Shown here: positions 18,922 through 33,000 of the stretch, piece after piece | How the letters are laid out: each line of letters begins with the position of its first letter | How positions within the stretch are numbered: the first letter of the stretch is position 1 | DNA from: Hippopus hippopus | Lineage: Eukaryota; Mollusca; Bivalvia; Cardiida; Cardiidae | DNA: 64,000 nucleotides | Direction of reading: 5' to 3' | Assembly: GCA_946811185.2 (NCBI GenBank) | Contig: OX328102.1 | Coordinates: 49,825,619-49,889,618 of the forward strand | The notes under the pieces: generated by a model | The model's database searches: none | Seen by the model: the letters and a program-made list of their open reading frames with translations, nothing else | Told to the model about the DNA's origin: nothing | Position numbers and translations under genes: made by a program

Positions 18922-19836
18922 AAATAGAAAATATTGTGGATAAAGGACCAATTGATAGTTACCAGCTCTTTGTATGTTTTTACAGTGAATCTGAAGTCGT
19001 CTATACTGCAATTTGACCAGAATGTCAGTATTAACCGCTCAGTCACTAGTAGACCAATTTGAGACTTACCCAAATTGAAATAATTTGCATAAGACAAGAA
19101 CTGAACAAATTTACACTAATCTTTCCCACGGCTTACAATTCAGAGTTTAAGACTTTCACAGAGAAGCTCCATATGGAACATACAACAGCTATACATGTAT
19201 GATAAATTTTTGCATTGAATGGATCATGTGTACAAGGTAAACAGCAAAAAAAAGTATTTCACACAGGTAGATCCCCTCTCCCTCTCTCTGATGTTCATGT
19301 ATTTCTGTATGGTAAGAAATACAACTAAAATAATTTTCAAAATAATTTTGGGAATTAACTCTTAATAATCTCGGAACATATTCTCTGATCAAATTTCATG
19401 CTGGTTAACAGCATTTCAAAATATTCTTATTCTCATGAAAATCATGATTTATTGTGTAACCCTTCACCCATTAGAGAATAAACTTGTACCCGTCAATGTT
19501 TACAGAATTCTTTACAAGGTACAAATATCAACAAGGACCCATCAACAAATAGTTAGAACTAACATCTCACGATTATCAATCGTAAAAGTCAAGAAAAAGG
19601 TTATTTGACATGAAACTAAAGTGTCGGGGAAATGTCTTCAAAAGTGTCGGGGAACTATCTTGTCGTGGAACTGTCTTGAAACCGTCCTTTTTTTTTTAAT
19701 TCCGCCCGTTAATCTACTGAAAATGCTTCACGTGAAACAAAGTTTATGCCATACACTTAATTTTATCATGTAAAGAATAATATTTCTGTAAGCGATGTTC
19801 GCCCCGTAATAGACGTATTTCAGTATCACGCGATAC

Positions 19837-20031
19837 TCAACACGTTGAAAAGTCCGGCACAACATCGTCATTTTCGTCATCAGTGGGCGAAAAGTTACTT
19901 TTATCCTCATCATCAGAAACTTAATAAGTTTCTTTAAAAATTGGCTAGTACATGTACGGCCTTACCGGCCCAGAATCGTCTATTTCTTCGTCTTCAATAT
20001 CGCTCAGTTCACTATCGTAAACAACGTCCAT
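19837..20031 (-). pseudogene. Acidic N-terminal coding exon remnant (RPYMY-type), converging on the THAP exon
   Basis: On the - strand ATG 20031-20029 gives MDVVYDSELSDIEDEE, then IDDSGPVRPYMY, a TAG, more coding-like sequence, a TAA, then SDDEDKSNFSPTDDENDD and VVPDFSTC before TGA. All are in one frame with two internal stops. An acidic start with RPYMxEP is a pattern I associate with mollusc transposon-linked proteins. A GTAAGG donor follows SGP, so a spliced form is an alternative. Family assignment is weak. Confidence 0.4.
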
Positions 20032-20249
20032 ATTGAAACAAGCTCTCCTATGACGTCACAAATCAAGGGACGCAACAATAAATGAGGGAGATAAGCGATG
20101 CAATAAAAATTAATAAGCAGAAATATGAATTGGAAAAAAGTACTTTTACTAATTTTTTTTTCCTAATTACAACATTACCAGGTTACCATTTGATAAGTGT
20201 AGATTTGAAAATTAACCATATCTGAAACTTGTTTATTTGCCCTTTAACG

Positions 20250-23070
20250 CTACAAAATTCTTGAAAGAAAATAACCCCATCATAAACAGTGAGTATTAAA
20301 TATGACGGACCACACATCACCGTTTATCACAACCTAACATGCTGGCGTGTAATGAAAATCGAGATGATGATGTCAATGCACTGATCTAGAGTAAAATGAC
20401 ATGTTTTGAAGTGACCTACAACCCTTATTGACAAATTCTTGCAATATTATGTGGAAATACTTTTAAAAAAATTAATTGACATGAAAAAAGATCGATGCAA
20501 AAAAGCGCGAAAACCCATGACACAACAAAATGTCTGTTTGACATCGTCTGAACAGAGACACTTTAGACTGTCTTTTCAGCTTTGGTAGTGAATTTAAGTA
20601 GTGAATTTACATAAATATCTGTATGAAACAAAAGATGGAAGCTAAAATCTCAGTCTAACACTGAGGTAAAAACTCCGTTGAATTTATGAAATGAAAATGT
20701 TGAACAACGTAGGATAGATAGGGTAGGATGGGGGTTAGTCTACTTGTCTTACAGTGATTATACTGTAACAATTGTTAAAGAAGAAGTTACAAGACATTCC
20801 TCTTAACAAAGAAGACTAGAATATAATAACCCTTTAATGGATATAATCATTATTATTTTTCCAAAGACAAAAACAAATAATACATTAACCCTTTACCATA
20901 CTATCAGAACCGCCATGAAATTTGTCCCCCCCCCACCCCGTACACTTGAAAGGGGGGGGGGAGTGCCCCCCTTTTTCTGAAGATGATGGGGGCCAGCCCC
21001 CCTGTTTGAACATTTCTAGATGCAACTCTGCCGGAAGCTGAAGATGGCGCATGGGAAAACCTGCTCTCATTTCGTGGCCTTCACTATCCATAGAACAGTT
21101 CAGGAACATGTATTAAAGAACTGAAAAACATCGTGTGCACCAAAACTCAACTAAAATGTTATAAATGACCAGTTCAAAGTCAACTGTCTTCAGTATTTGA
21201 AGCGCAATGTAGGGGACAGATAAGTGTCATGGTGGCCATTGGCCCTCTCTTGACTGTAGGACTGGAATACCTGAATAGCTAAAATTAAGACCATTTGGTG
21301 CCTTCTATCAATTTATATGCACCTTTGAGGACAGATTAGGAATTTTTCAAAATCTTACCTCATAAAGCATCTGAAAATATTGAGTGTCTTTATAAAAGGG
21401 TTGGAAACATGTACTCTCAGTAGCAGTGAATGTTTTGGAAAAATTGTTCAGTCATAAGTGACAGAACAAAATAGGTCACGAAATTCTCTGACATAAATAA
21501 AGATCAGAATCTTGTCACATTATTCCAGTATGGTTATATGACTGTTTGGCATCTACACTGACTCTATCACATGTTGGGAACTTTTCAGGATTAAACTTGA
21601 ACTTTAAACGGAGAATTTAACTTGGGCATGCATCGGGTTTAAAAAGGTAATAAGAAATTTGTCACTAAAACTGATCTTTCCTGCATACTGTCTGCTTTTG
21701 TTACATTTTGTAAATTAACAGTGGTGGCTCCGTTATTTACATTCAAATAAGCGGTTGACACAAAATGGCGACGTCATTCACTTCATAGTTTGCAAGGAAA
21801 ATGGGATATCATTTCGGATTCGAAAACAGGTACCGCTCCAAAACAGGTCGGTCTACAAATCTATTTGTAGGCCTATTTAGCGACGACTGAACAGGCTGCC
21901 AGTTTAGCATTAAAAAAAAACAGAGATGGTTCTCGTTGTATATACAATATGATATGCGATAGCTACCCGGTGAGGTAGCCAGTCTACAAAAATTGAAAAA
22001 TTAAGAATTAAAAAAAAAATAGACTAGGCATGGGTCTATATCTGATGTCTCAACGGAAGACCAGTTAACGGGTCTAAAAGTCTATAAGATTGTATCACTC
22101 TGTATGGTTTCAAGTGTCCCTTCCTTCGGACTAAAACTTGCCTTCTGCTGTCAACAGTTACAAGGGAGTAGCGACAGAGCAAGGTTCTCATATGACCGGT
22201 GATTTGGGGTTTTGACGCTTGGAAAGTTTAACGTTTTTGACGTTAAAAAATTATCTGTCTTAAGAGTCAATCTGGCGCATGAGATTATTGGCTAAAGCTC
22301 CATATAAAGTCATCTGGCTCGCGCGCATATGGCAGAATTATGAGCTTTTATAATCACAATCAGTAACAAATGTGCAGGATGCACGCGGCTCTGTTTATCA
22401 CAGCTAGTGAAGCTGGCAAGTCAATCATGAAAACGTGATATAGATGTTGGTCCACTTATCTACTGTAAAATAACGGGTTTGAAAGTTACCTGCTACCATA
22501 ATTGACAAATTCAAGACAAATCATGCGGTGATACTTCTCCAAAAATTAATTGACATTCATAAAAGATCGTTAGAAAAAAACGCGAAAACCAATGACACAG
22601 CAAAGGTTATTTTGGCATCGTCTGATCAGAGACACTTAAAACTGTCTTTTCATCTTTAATTATTAATTTAAACATTGAATTTACATAAATTTCTGTATAA
22701 AATAATAAGTGGAAGCTAAAATCTCTATTTAATGAAATCTTTATATGGTCCATGTAAAAAATTTTCTGACAAAAAAAAAAATTCCCGACCTACCCTACCT
22801 ACAGCATCTTGGACTGAAACCCGAAACACAACTATTTTTATTTTAGATCTTAGCGAACACATGAATATTGAGACACATTTAATAACTTACAAATAAGTAC
22901 TTTATCACTACTTGGGGGTAGCTGTCCCACACCTCTGCTTATTTTCAGTTTAAAATTCCTGTGTCAAATCGAATCATAACAAATAATGCTCACACGTTAT
23001 TGACAAAGTAACAAAATGGCCGAAGTGTGTCCTCTAAAGTGCATTCTACCCTTGGTATAAACTCTGGATT
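20250..23070. other. Long intergenic stretch with one dispersed duplicated segment
   Basis: About 20430-20665 and 22500-22735 are diverged direct copies (AAATTAATTGACAT, GACATCGTCTGA/GGCATCGTCTGA, GTGGAAGCTAAAATCTC/GATGGAAGCTAAAATCTC). A C-run/G-run pair near 20926-20955 could fold back. No exon recognised. Confidence 0.5.
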
Positions 23071-23073
23071 GGG

Positions 23074-23838
23074 GTAGGCCTAAAATACGCAATGGAAATT
23101 TTTTGACGAAATGGAAATTACCTCACGAAATGGAAATCTTCATCAGTCTGAAATTGATAATGAAGTGAATTAAGATAAAGAAAAATTATGAAATGATATT
23201 ATTTTGATAATTTTGAGACAAATTCTATGCATGTAAAAGTTACATTTCGTTGTTATGTGTTCACTAGTTCATTTTTCAAAGCTATAAACCTGTAGGAAAT
23301 GGAAATTGGTGGGGGAAATGGAAATAGAAATGGAACAAAGTTTGTGAACAAATGCAAAAAATCATGTTAAAAACAATTTTAGAGTCATTTCAATAATTTG
23401 GGAAGAATATCACGGAATTAAAGTAATGTTTGGTCTAACTTTAGCCATTTGTTGTTAAACCTATAGATCTGTATCATTGTTTTACCTGTGCGAAATGGAA
23501 ATTTGGAGTGGAAGGGCAAAATGGAAACCAGATCAGTGTAAAACTTAAGGAAATTTTATGAATGACTCACATAGATTTTGTTTATTCATTTCAATTTTGC
23601 TCACATAAAAGAAAGTGGCATACCAGTTTTTACACTATGTTGATCTGTTGCTAAAACCGCTTTTTTCTTTCTGAATTGAAAAAAAAAAAAAAAACCCCTA
23701 TAAATCATTAAGTGTGGGCTTTTCATGTTTTTATTGGCAAATTATTACAGTTTCAGTTGTTTTTATAGTCCACAATTTCCATTTCATCAAACAATTTCCA
23801 TTTTGTCGAAAAATTTCCATTGCATACTTTAGGCCTAC
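23074..23838. mobile_element. 765-bp TIR element just upstream of KLHL12
   Basis: The ends GTAGGCCTAAAATACGCAAT and its inverted counterpart ATTGCATACTTTAGGCCTAC extend over about 60 bp and contain repeated GAAATGGAAATT motifs. Outside the ends TCTGGATTGGG (23063-23073) and TCTGGATTGAG (23840-23850) look like an 11-bp target duplication, offset by 2 nt on the right. Such a long duplication would suit Mutator-like elements. No ORF inside. Confidence 0.6.
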
Positions 23839-23900
23839 TGTCTGGATTGAGTGGTAAAGGGTAAATTTAAGTCTGCTTTTTTCAGCCTTTTGTCATCGGT

Positions 23901-24083
23901 ATGGAGGACCGGCATATTTTTACGGACAGCCATGCCAAGACAATTCTCACCACCATGAACAACTTACGCAAGATGAACAAACTGTGTGATGTTATATTGA
24001 AGGTTGGAGATGAACAGTTTCCGGCTCACAGAATTGTATTGGCAGCTTGTAGTGATTACTTCTGTGCTATGTTTACTGGTCAT
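23901..24083 (+). CDS. KLHL12: KLHL12 exon 1 (BTB, first half)
   Basis: 61 codons from ATG; ends in MFTGH, donor GTAGGT at 24084, phase 0. [16 protein letters not shown] is nearly the vertebrate sequence. Confidence 0.92.
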
Positions 24084-27000
24084 GTAGGTATTGTTTTCAG
24101 TTATAATAAAACTCAGATTTAACTCTTTTCCAAACAATGAAAGTTTAGACCCCTCCAAACTGAAAGCATCTTACTTTGATATTACGTGTTGCTTAAATGA
24201 TGGAATTTGTCTTTCAAAGAATAGAAAACATCATTGGAAAAGGAGAAATGCTGGTTACCAGGATTTTCTCCTGTCCCACAATGTTTTCAAAAGTCCCATC
24301 ACCAAACACCCTTGTTAAATAAGGATAACTGACATGAATTAAGTTTCAACCCCAGGAAGGCTGCAGCTTGTAAAGTCTCCATACCCTCTTGATAAAAAAT
24401 TGGGCATAAAAATTAAAGTAAACTATTAAATAATTAGGCAATAAGATACCAGAACGTTGTTTACTTCACTGAAACTTTAATAAATAGGATGATTACGGAA
24501 ACCCCCCCGAGGAAAGATCCCAAATATGGTAATGAGATGTGAGGTAATTTCTATACTGGAGGGATGTCCTAAAAGAAAAAAATAGTACATGTAGAATGAT
24601 TACTTACCCTTACAAATCTCTCTGCCTCCTCTTCTATTTTTGGGAAGGCCTTCTACATAAACTAAAATGAGCCTTATCAGTTAGCTGTTATAAATTTGTT
24701 GCATTTTTTTTTTGATCTTGATGACTTTTTAACCCTGTTTCAAAAATTTGGGGGAAAAAGAAAAAAACCTAGGAGGACATGGGGCTTTAAGGTGTGAACT
24801 GCATGGGCGCAAGGATTATATTTGAACAATTAAGGCATTAACATTTTAACCTAAAGTTGGTCCCCATGGAGTCAGCCAAGGGTTGAAGTGCTCTTGCACA
24901 GGCCATCTTTCTCTTGCCCTAGTACCATAGTCATGTCCTTTTAGTGACCCCAAGCTTTCTGTATGAAACTTCTGTTGCTTTGATATGATTGTGCTATTAA
25001 TGCCATCCAATATTCCAAGTCTGATAGCTCAGTTACATACCAGGTTTGAAACTGATAATTGATTCCCAGATTGGCCAAATTCTCACCACTGAATATTGCT
25101 TTGACAATGTTCATGTGGGAAAGCAGTCACAAGCTTTTAAGAATGCCTTGCCAGGTACTATTAAAAGAAACTCCAGGAACAGATGGATAGGTGCACTGAG
25201 CACTGCAATATATTGAAAATTTGTCGTAAACAGCATTAAACACCAAACAAAGAAATCCAGTCCAATATAAATCTGTTTCAGATGTCAGAAACGGATCAAG
25301 AAGTTGTAGAACTACATGAGATATCTGCTGCTGTGATGGAGGTATTGTTAGACTTTGTTTATACGGAGACAGTTAATGTCAGCGTAGAAAATGTACAGGA
25401 ACTTCTGCCAGCTGCATGTCTGCTGCAACTGACAGGTAAAGTGCAAAGTAGCTCAAGACATGACTATAAAAGACTACATAGATATCTGTATCAGCCTGGC
25501 CTGGTAGCTCAGTGGTTAGCATGACTGACTCTTGACGTGGTGGTTGTGGGTTCAATACCTGGTTGAGGCAAACTTTCTTTCTGGCAATTTTTCGCCTCTC
25601 ACTTCTAATGCATATGAGAAAAGTGGTCAGATGCTTGGAAAGAAAGTTGTATTAGCACTGGTGTGAGAAAGCCAGGAAACACATGTGTAGGTGCTCTGAC
25701 CCCCATGATATGACCTAGGCTTTAAAAACGGTGTTGAATTCCAATACAAACAAACAGATATTGTTACCCTTTACCAAGCAGTCCTGACTTTTGACAACTC
25801 TTGGTAACAGACCTATTGAAAAATTGTGGGAAAAGAAGAAAATGGTGGTAACCAGCATTTTCTCTTGTTGCTGTTAAAGGTGGGGACTGATTGGTAAAGG
25901 GTTCAACCTGAATTCATGTAGATCATCCATCATTTACAAGGTTTGTTAGAGAGACTGTTTGCAATTTATGTCTGGACCAATTATTGGTACCATTCAAATT
26001 TTACTGTCAACATCCTGCAGCAACCAGCTTTTGAAAATAATGGGGAGAAAGGAGCTGTTGCTTCTTGTAAGCCTTATTTCCAACACTGTGCAGAGCCCCA
26101 GTAGCATGGTCTGTAGCCTACATGATTTGAGAACGGGGTCCCCTGTTGAATCCCTGGCTTGGCCAATTTCTTTCTGAGGATTGATGATATTAATACCTCT
26201 CTCATGACTGATGGTTGTTTCGACTATGGTTTTGTGGGAAAGCAGCAGGTAGCTTGGGAAGAATACTGTGGGAAATACTGGTAAAGGAAACTCAGGCAAA
26301 ACATAGATAGGTGCATTGGGCGCCGCAGTGTAACTAAAATAATGCTTAAAAATGCATTTAACACCATACAATCCAACACTGTTGGTGTTTTTGTGCAGGA
26401 GTTAAACAGGCCTGTTGTGCCTTCCTGGAGAAACAGCTTGACTACACAAACTGCCTAGGAATCAAGATATTTGCTGAACAACATTCATGTGACATACTGC
26501 TGACTGCCGCCGAGTCCTATAGCTTGCGACACTTTGAGGAGGTCGTGGACTGTGAGGAATTCAAGTCCCTACCCGCAGGAGAATTAGAACATTTGCTGAA
26601 AAGCAATGAACTTCAGGTAAATATATTCTCAATGATACAAATTTTAATAAAACACAGTGGAGTTTGTTTAGTTTAAATATAATTTTTTATTCATGTAAAA
26701 TCAATTGAGAAACAAGTTCATGTAACTTATAATAATCTCTCTAAATTTTGAGTCTTGGAAACTACACCAGTACTCGTGCCGATGTGTGGACCAATCAACA
26801 GCCCTACATTTGAGACCAGCTCCAGGGTATTGAACTTTGCACCTTGGTTATGAGTCCGACGCTCTACCTCACAGCGACGGACACCACAGACAGAACAGTT
26901 CATTATAACTTTGTTCCAGCACATTTTGTTTTGCTTTAACTCTTTACCAAACAAAAAAATTCTATACTTGCCCAAACTTAAAGCAATTGCAGACAACAAA

Positions 27001-30000
27001 TTAAATGTGACTCAAATGATGAGTTTTGTCTGTGATTGGGTAGAAAACACTCTGGGAAAAGGAGAAAATGCTGGTTACCAGCATTTTCTCCGTTTCCCAC
27101 AATGTTTTCAAAAGCCCTTTTTCTCAGGGTCATTATAATACAGGACTATGTGGAAAAGGGTTAAACATGCCCACAGTTATGTGATAAAGTCCACCTTTTT
27201 ATGTGATTAGAATTACCTTTGCTTAGAGTGATGACTTATTTGTGATAAGGAGCCATTTGAAATTGTAAAATTTCTTTGTATGAAAATTAGAGTGAATACC
27301 TAGCTTATTTAAGCCTTTATCAAACAATCCCGGCTTTGAACAATCCTTGGAAAAAAGGATTTTGAAAATATTGTGGAAAAAGGAGAAAATGTTGGTAACC
27401 AGCATACCACAATGTTTTCTATCCTATCACTGACAAACCTTACCATTTGATCAATATTTAATTTGTTGTCTGCAAATGCTTTCAATTTGGACCAGTCTAA
27501 GATTCAGTTATTTGGTGAAGAGTTAATAAACATTCCATGTAATGAAATTGATGGAAATCCAGACCCTTTTTTTTTGTGGGGAAATGAGCCATTTGAATAT
27601 CTGAATCATGTTGAATCATCTTGGTTTTATTGTATTACATTGTATACTCTCTCTGACAAGAAAATTATACCTACCGATTTTCTTCTTTTCTCACAGTGTT
27701 TTTATATTCACTGTAAGATATATCACATCACTTGAGCCACATTTGGTTCAAATCTATGAATTTTTACAATATGGATACATCTACAAATTTTTCCATAAAA
27801 TTAAACACTTAAGTCTTTACCACATCATAATATTTTAGATTTGTCCAAATCAAAAGCATTTTGCAGACTACATAGATATTGCATAAATAATGGAAATCTT
27901 CTGCCAGTAGTTAGAAAATATTGTGGGAAAAGGAGAAAATGCTGGTTACCACCATTTCCTCCTTTCTCCACAATATTTTCAAGGTCCTTTATCCTCTGCA
28001 TCATTAAAACATTTGATTGTTCCTAGAAGAGTTCAGTTGTAGGACGCTGTCCACCTGAAGAAATTTGTTTTGTTTTTTAGTTCCACTGGCCGAAGGCCAG
28101 CGGGCTTATGTCATGGCCTGTTGTCCGTCGTGCGTCCGTGCGTCCGTCCGTCCGTGCGTTAACTTTTTTTTAAAACGTCTTCTTCTCTGAAACTACCCAT
28201 CCAATTTTGATGAAACTTCACAGAAATGATCCTGCCATGGTCCTCTTCAGAATTTCTTGAAAGAATTTAATTCCTTCAAAAACTCTGGTTGCCATGGCAA
28301 CAAAACTGAAAAATTTTGAAAATCTTTGAAAATCTTCTTGTCTGAAACCGTAAGGCCAAGGGCTACCAAATTTGGCATGTAGCTTTATCTAGTGGACCTC
28401 TACCAAGTTTCTTCAATTTATAGCCCTGGGGTCAAAATTGGCCCTGCCCCGGGGGTTACAAGTTATACATGGGCTTATTTAGGGAGAACTTTAAAATTCC
28501 TCTACTACCTAGCCATAGGGCCTAGAGCTACCAAATTTGGCATGTAGCTTTATCTAGTGGACCTCTGCCAAGATTGTTCAAATTATAGCCCTGGGGTCAA
28601 ATTAGGCCCTGCCCGGGGGTAACAAGTTTTACATGGGCTTATATAACAAGTTTTACATGGGCTTATATAGGGAGAACTTTAAAATTCTTCTTTGACCTAG
28701 CCATGGGGCCTAGGGTGACCAAATTTGGCATGTAGCTTTATCTAGTGGACCTGTACCAAGGGTGTCCAAATTATAGCCGAGGGTCAAATTTGACTTCGCT
28801 CCGGGGGGTAACATGTTTTACATGGGCGGGCTTATATAGGAAAATCTTTCGCATCTAGCTATAAGGGCTAGGGCTATCAAATTTTGCATTTAGCTTTATC
28901 TAGGGGGTCTCTATCAAGGGTGCCCAAATTGAGAAAAATTTGAAAATCTTCTTGTTTATAACATTCAAGAACTGAATTATTTGGTATGGAGCTTTATATT
29001 GTGGACCTCCACCAGGATTCAAATAATTATAGCTTTGCGATCAAAATTGGCTTTGCCCATGGATCACAACTTTCTCGTAGGATTAGATAGAAAAATGTTT
29101 GCATGTCCTCGTGTTTGAAATCAATTTGCTGAATATTGTAATGTTTGGCTTGTAGTGTTTTTACTTAATAGCCAGTGGAGCGATACAGGGCCATCATGGC
29201 CCTCTTGTTTTCACGTGGTTAGCATCATATTCAACATTCCCCAGAGGAAAAAGTATGGCTAGTACGGGACTTGAACCGGGGATATACAGGACTGCAGTAA
29301 ACAATTTTTTATTCATACATTTGCAGGTAAACTGTGAGGAACCAGTATTTGAGGCTGTGATGAAATGGGTCAAACATGACGCAGAAGGTAGAAAGATGTG
29401 GTTACCAATGCTGATGAAACATGTTCGACTGCCATTACTGTCTGCCCGATATATCACTGATGTGGTCGATAATGAAGTGAGTATGTTCTCTTTACATCAA
29501 TGAATTGTATTGAGATGATTGTTGTATTTGAATTATTGAGATGATTGCTGTATTTGAATTATTGAGATGATTACTGTATTTGAATTATTGAGATGATTGC
29601 TGTATTTGAATTATTGAGATGATTGCTGTATTTGAATTAATGAGATGATTGCTGTATTAGAATTATTGAGATGATTGCTGTATTTGAATTATTGAGATGA
29701 TTGCTGTTTTTGAATTATTGATATCCCCTGGCAAAATAAGTGAACGTTGCTCTGGGGAAAAATGGGTTTAATCAATCTTCACGGTGTAATATAACATACC
29801 GGGCAAGTTGTCATAATATTGATCCATTTTATCTGAAAACTGGCTAAACGATGAGGTAGAATGGTCCTTTGACAAACAGGAAATTTACCAATAATAAAAC
29901 TTTCGACCTAGGTCAGACTACGCAGACTGTGCAGGCTTACATGGGTCAATGCTTTCAGTAGATTAGACCATCTGTTCACAGAGCATTGCTCAAAATGTAC

Positions 30001-33000
30001 TGGAATTGGTTAGTCTAACTATTTGTCTGTGGCACACACATAGGCATATTTGCATTATACTGCCTCTTCAGTTTAGCTGTCATTGTATTAAAACTATGGA
30101 CCATTAATTCTTTACCAAATGACAAAAATTTTGGACTTTTCCAAATTCAAACTATTTGCAGACAACAAAATAAACTTTACTCAAAAATTGAAATTTGCTT
30201 TTTGAAGGGTAAAAAACATTGCAAGAAAGGGAGAATATGCTGGTTACCAGCATTTTCTCCTTTTCCTGCATTGTTTTCAAAAGGCTTATGTCTCAGGGTA
30301 TTTAAAACTCGGGATTTTGTTGTAAATCTTTAACCCTTTACCAAACAATCCCTTGTTTTAACAACGCTGGGAAAGAGAGTTTCTGAAAACATTGTTAAAA
30401 AAAACCAGAAAAAATAAGGTGATCAGCATTTTCTCTTTGCCCACTTTTTCTTCTACTTTGTCATAGACAAATTTCCACCATTTGAGCCTCATTTAATATG
30501 TTGTCTGCAAATACCTTTGGCATGGAGTTATCTAACATACTAACATTTGTTAATGAGTCAACCACATTCTGTGGTTATACAAAAGGTGATTTTCAGGTGT
30601 CTGCTTGTAGATCTTTTAGTTATCTCCCCTTGAATGAATACATTTTAGGGGAATGTTTGGTTGACTGCTAAACCTTGATTTTTTCCAGATTCTAGTCAAG
30701 CGATGCCATGAATGTAGAGATCTGTTAGATGAGGCAAAAAAATTTCATCTGCGGCCAGATTTACGTGGGCAGATGAAGGGTGCAAGATTAAATCCACGAT
30801 TTGGTAAGAGCGATCTTGTTTAGTATGTTTCTGCTTTGTTTTATTTGCTCAGTTTAAAATATTTTGGTTTACAACACAAATGGAAGCTAGAAAAAATCCT
30901 GAATAATTCTTGCCCAACTGGGTAGCTCAGTGGTTAGCACATATCTGACTCATGATCTGGTGGTAGCAGGTTTCATGCCTGGTTGAGGCAAACTTTCTTT
31001 CCGGCAATTTTTTGTCTCTCATCTTTGAGTCAGTGGCTTGGAAAGAAAGTTGTGTCAGTACTGGTGTGAGAAAACCAGGAAACACATGCGTAGGTGCACT
31101 TACCGCCACTGATATGATGTAAGCTGTTAAAACGGTGTTAAAACTCCAATACAAACATAGAATAAATTCTCACAATGTGTTTAAAGATGCTTTCATTCTG
31201 CAATGTTTCAGGCTTGTCGTAGCCATCATCAGAGATGAAACACATATACAAAAAATATCAACATTAGTAGCTTTTCCAAACAATCCAGTGTTTTAATAAC
31301 ACTAAGGAAGAAGCCTTTGCAAGCAGTGTTGAAGATTTTGTTAGAAAGAAGTTTCAATTTGGACAAGTCAAGGATTTTGTCATTTGATAAAGGCTTTAAT
31401 CAGACAATGAACTGGTCATTTTTAAAAGCATTTTGTAGACAACAAATTAAATGTAGCTCAAATAATGATGTTTGACTTTGAAAGAAGGGAAAACATTGGA
31501 AAAAGAGAGAATGTTGGTGATTTCTTCTTTTTCTACATTTTTTTCTTTCAATAGCCTTCTTCTGTAGGGTTCATGAAAGCAAGAGATTATTTTATAAAAC
31601 ATTTAAAACAGACAAATCTAGGATTTAGGGTTTGAATTCTGATTGTTTTATCTCTGTACTAGAGAGAAAATTACGGATTTTCAAATGCTTTTGCAGCTGA
31701 TAAACGTGGTTCATAGACTTGAAAATATCTTTAAAAGGTTAGAAAATATAGTGGAAAAAGGAGAAAATGCTGTTAACCAGCATTTTGTTATTTTCCCACA
31801 ATGTTTTTAAAAGCCTTCACCCTCAGGGTCATTAAAACTGGGGATTGCTTGGTATAGGGTTTATACAGGCGGCTGCAGAATACAAGTGACCAATTATAAA
31901 GGTATGAAAGGTATCTTCTATGCAGGTACGGAAGATGTACTGGTAGTGGTCGGGGGATTTGGTGCTCATCAAAACATGGTAGAAGTGGTTGAAATGTATG
32001 ACCCTAAAACACAAGAATGGAGTAGCTTACCAGTAAGTTGTAAACTTCATTACTAAAATAATTGTTCATAGGAACAAAATTTCTGATTGGCTAAAATATT
32101 TTGTTTAGCCAATCAGAGATTGTGTTACTTACTAAAGTTATATTTATGAATAAGAATGCCATTTAATGTGATTGGTTTATACAAGTGGAAGAAAATATGC
32201 TGAAATATATCTGATCTATTCTTTAGATACCTAGATAAGAGTCATGCTCCGTGAAAAGAGGGTTTAATGCATCTGGGAAAAAGTATTGACCCTTGTCAGC
32301 CTGCGCAGTCTGCACAGGCTGACATGGATTGAAACTTTTTGCTATTGGTAAATTTTCTGCAAGTCTACCTCATGATTCAGTCATTTTGTTAGACTAACAG
32401 GATTTTTATTCATAATTATTTCATGACTTGCATGATATTATTCATCATAGAAATGCATTATTCCCCCTTTTGCCAGATCATAGCTCATATATGAGTGAAT
32501 ATACGTAAAATAAGACTCCATGACTTGTAACCAGTAGCGCAGATAGTAGAATTGTCTCATCGGGACAATTTGAATGAGAACCAACAAAATTGCTTCAGTG
32601 AAAGAAGAATAAAATATTATGTTTACGACATCCCACAATATCAGATATTTTTACGTGTATGTTTTGCCACCAAAAAATGCTGCATTATGGTACAGTGTAG
32701 AAAGGGGCTGAATGGTACCAATTTGAAATAAGAATTTTACTCCAAACAATTAACAATAATTTAGAGAAAATTGCTTGTTAATTTCAGAATTTAACCCGTA
32801 GAAGGCGTTATGTAGCTGCAGCGGCCATCAATGGTAAAGTGTATGTTATAGGAGGGTATGACGGCCAAGCTCGTCTCAATGCTGTGGAATGTTTAGATAT
32901 GTCTGATGACACACCCACATGGCAGTCAGTAACACCCATGACACAGAGGAGAGGGCTGGCTGGTGTAACTGTTTACAAAGGTGTGTAATTATCCTTTTCT

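Larger units (their letters stand above)
17057..20247. mobile_element. Decayed TTAA-flanked DNA transposon, probably Kolobok-like
   Basis: TTAA at 17057-17060 is followed by AGGGCAAAT; at the other end ATTTGCCCT (20235-20243) is followed by TTAA at 20244-20247. The 9-bp ends are perfect inverted repeats. Kolobok transposons are known for TTAA target duplications, AGGG-type ends and a THAP-domain protein, and a THAP exon lies 313 bp inside the left end. The interior has been replaced by MITE and SINE pieces and no DDE transposase domain was found. PiggyBac shares TTAA but not the THAP domain. Confidence 0.55.

Noticed and set aside
20885..21109. 74-codon - strand frame
   Set aside because: Crosses homopolymer C and G runs; no conservation or splice signals seen.
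25959..26371. 72- and 125-codon frames on either strand
   Set aside because: Located in a SINE-A copy within KLHL12 intron 2.
28100..28160. CGTCCGTCCGTCC tract as an independent microsatellite
   Set aside because: Present at the same place in most copies of the satellite-cored elements, so it is part of the element.
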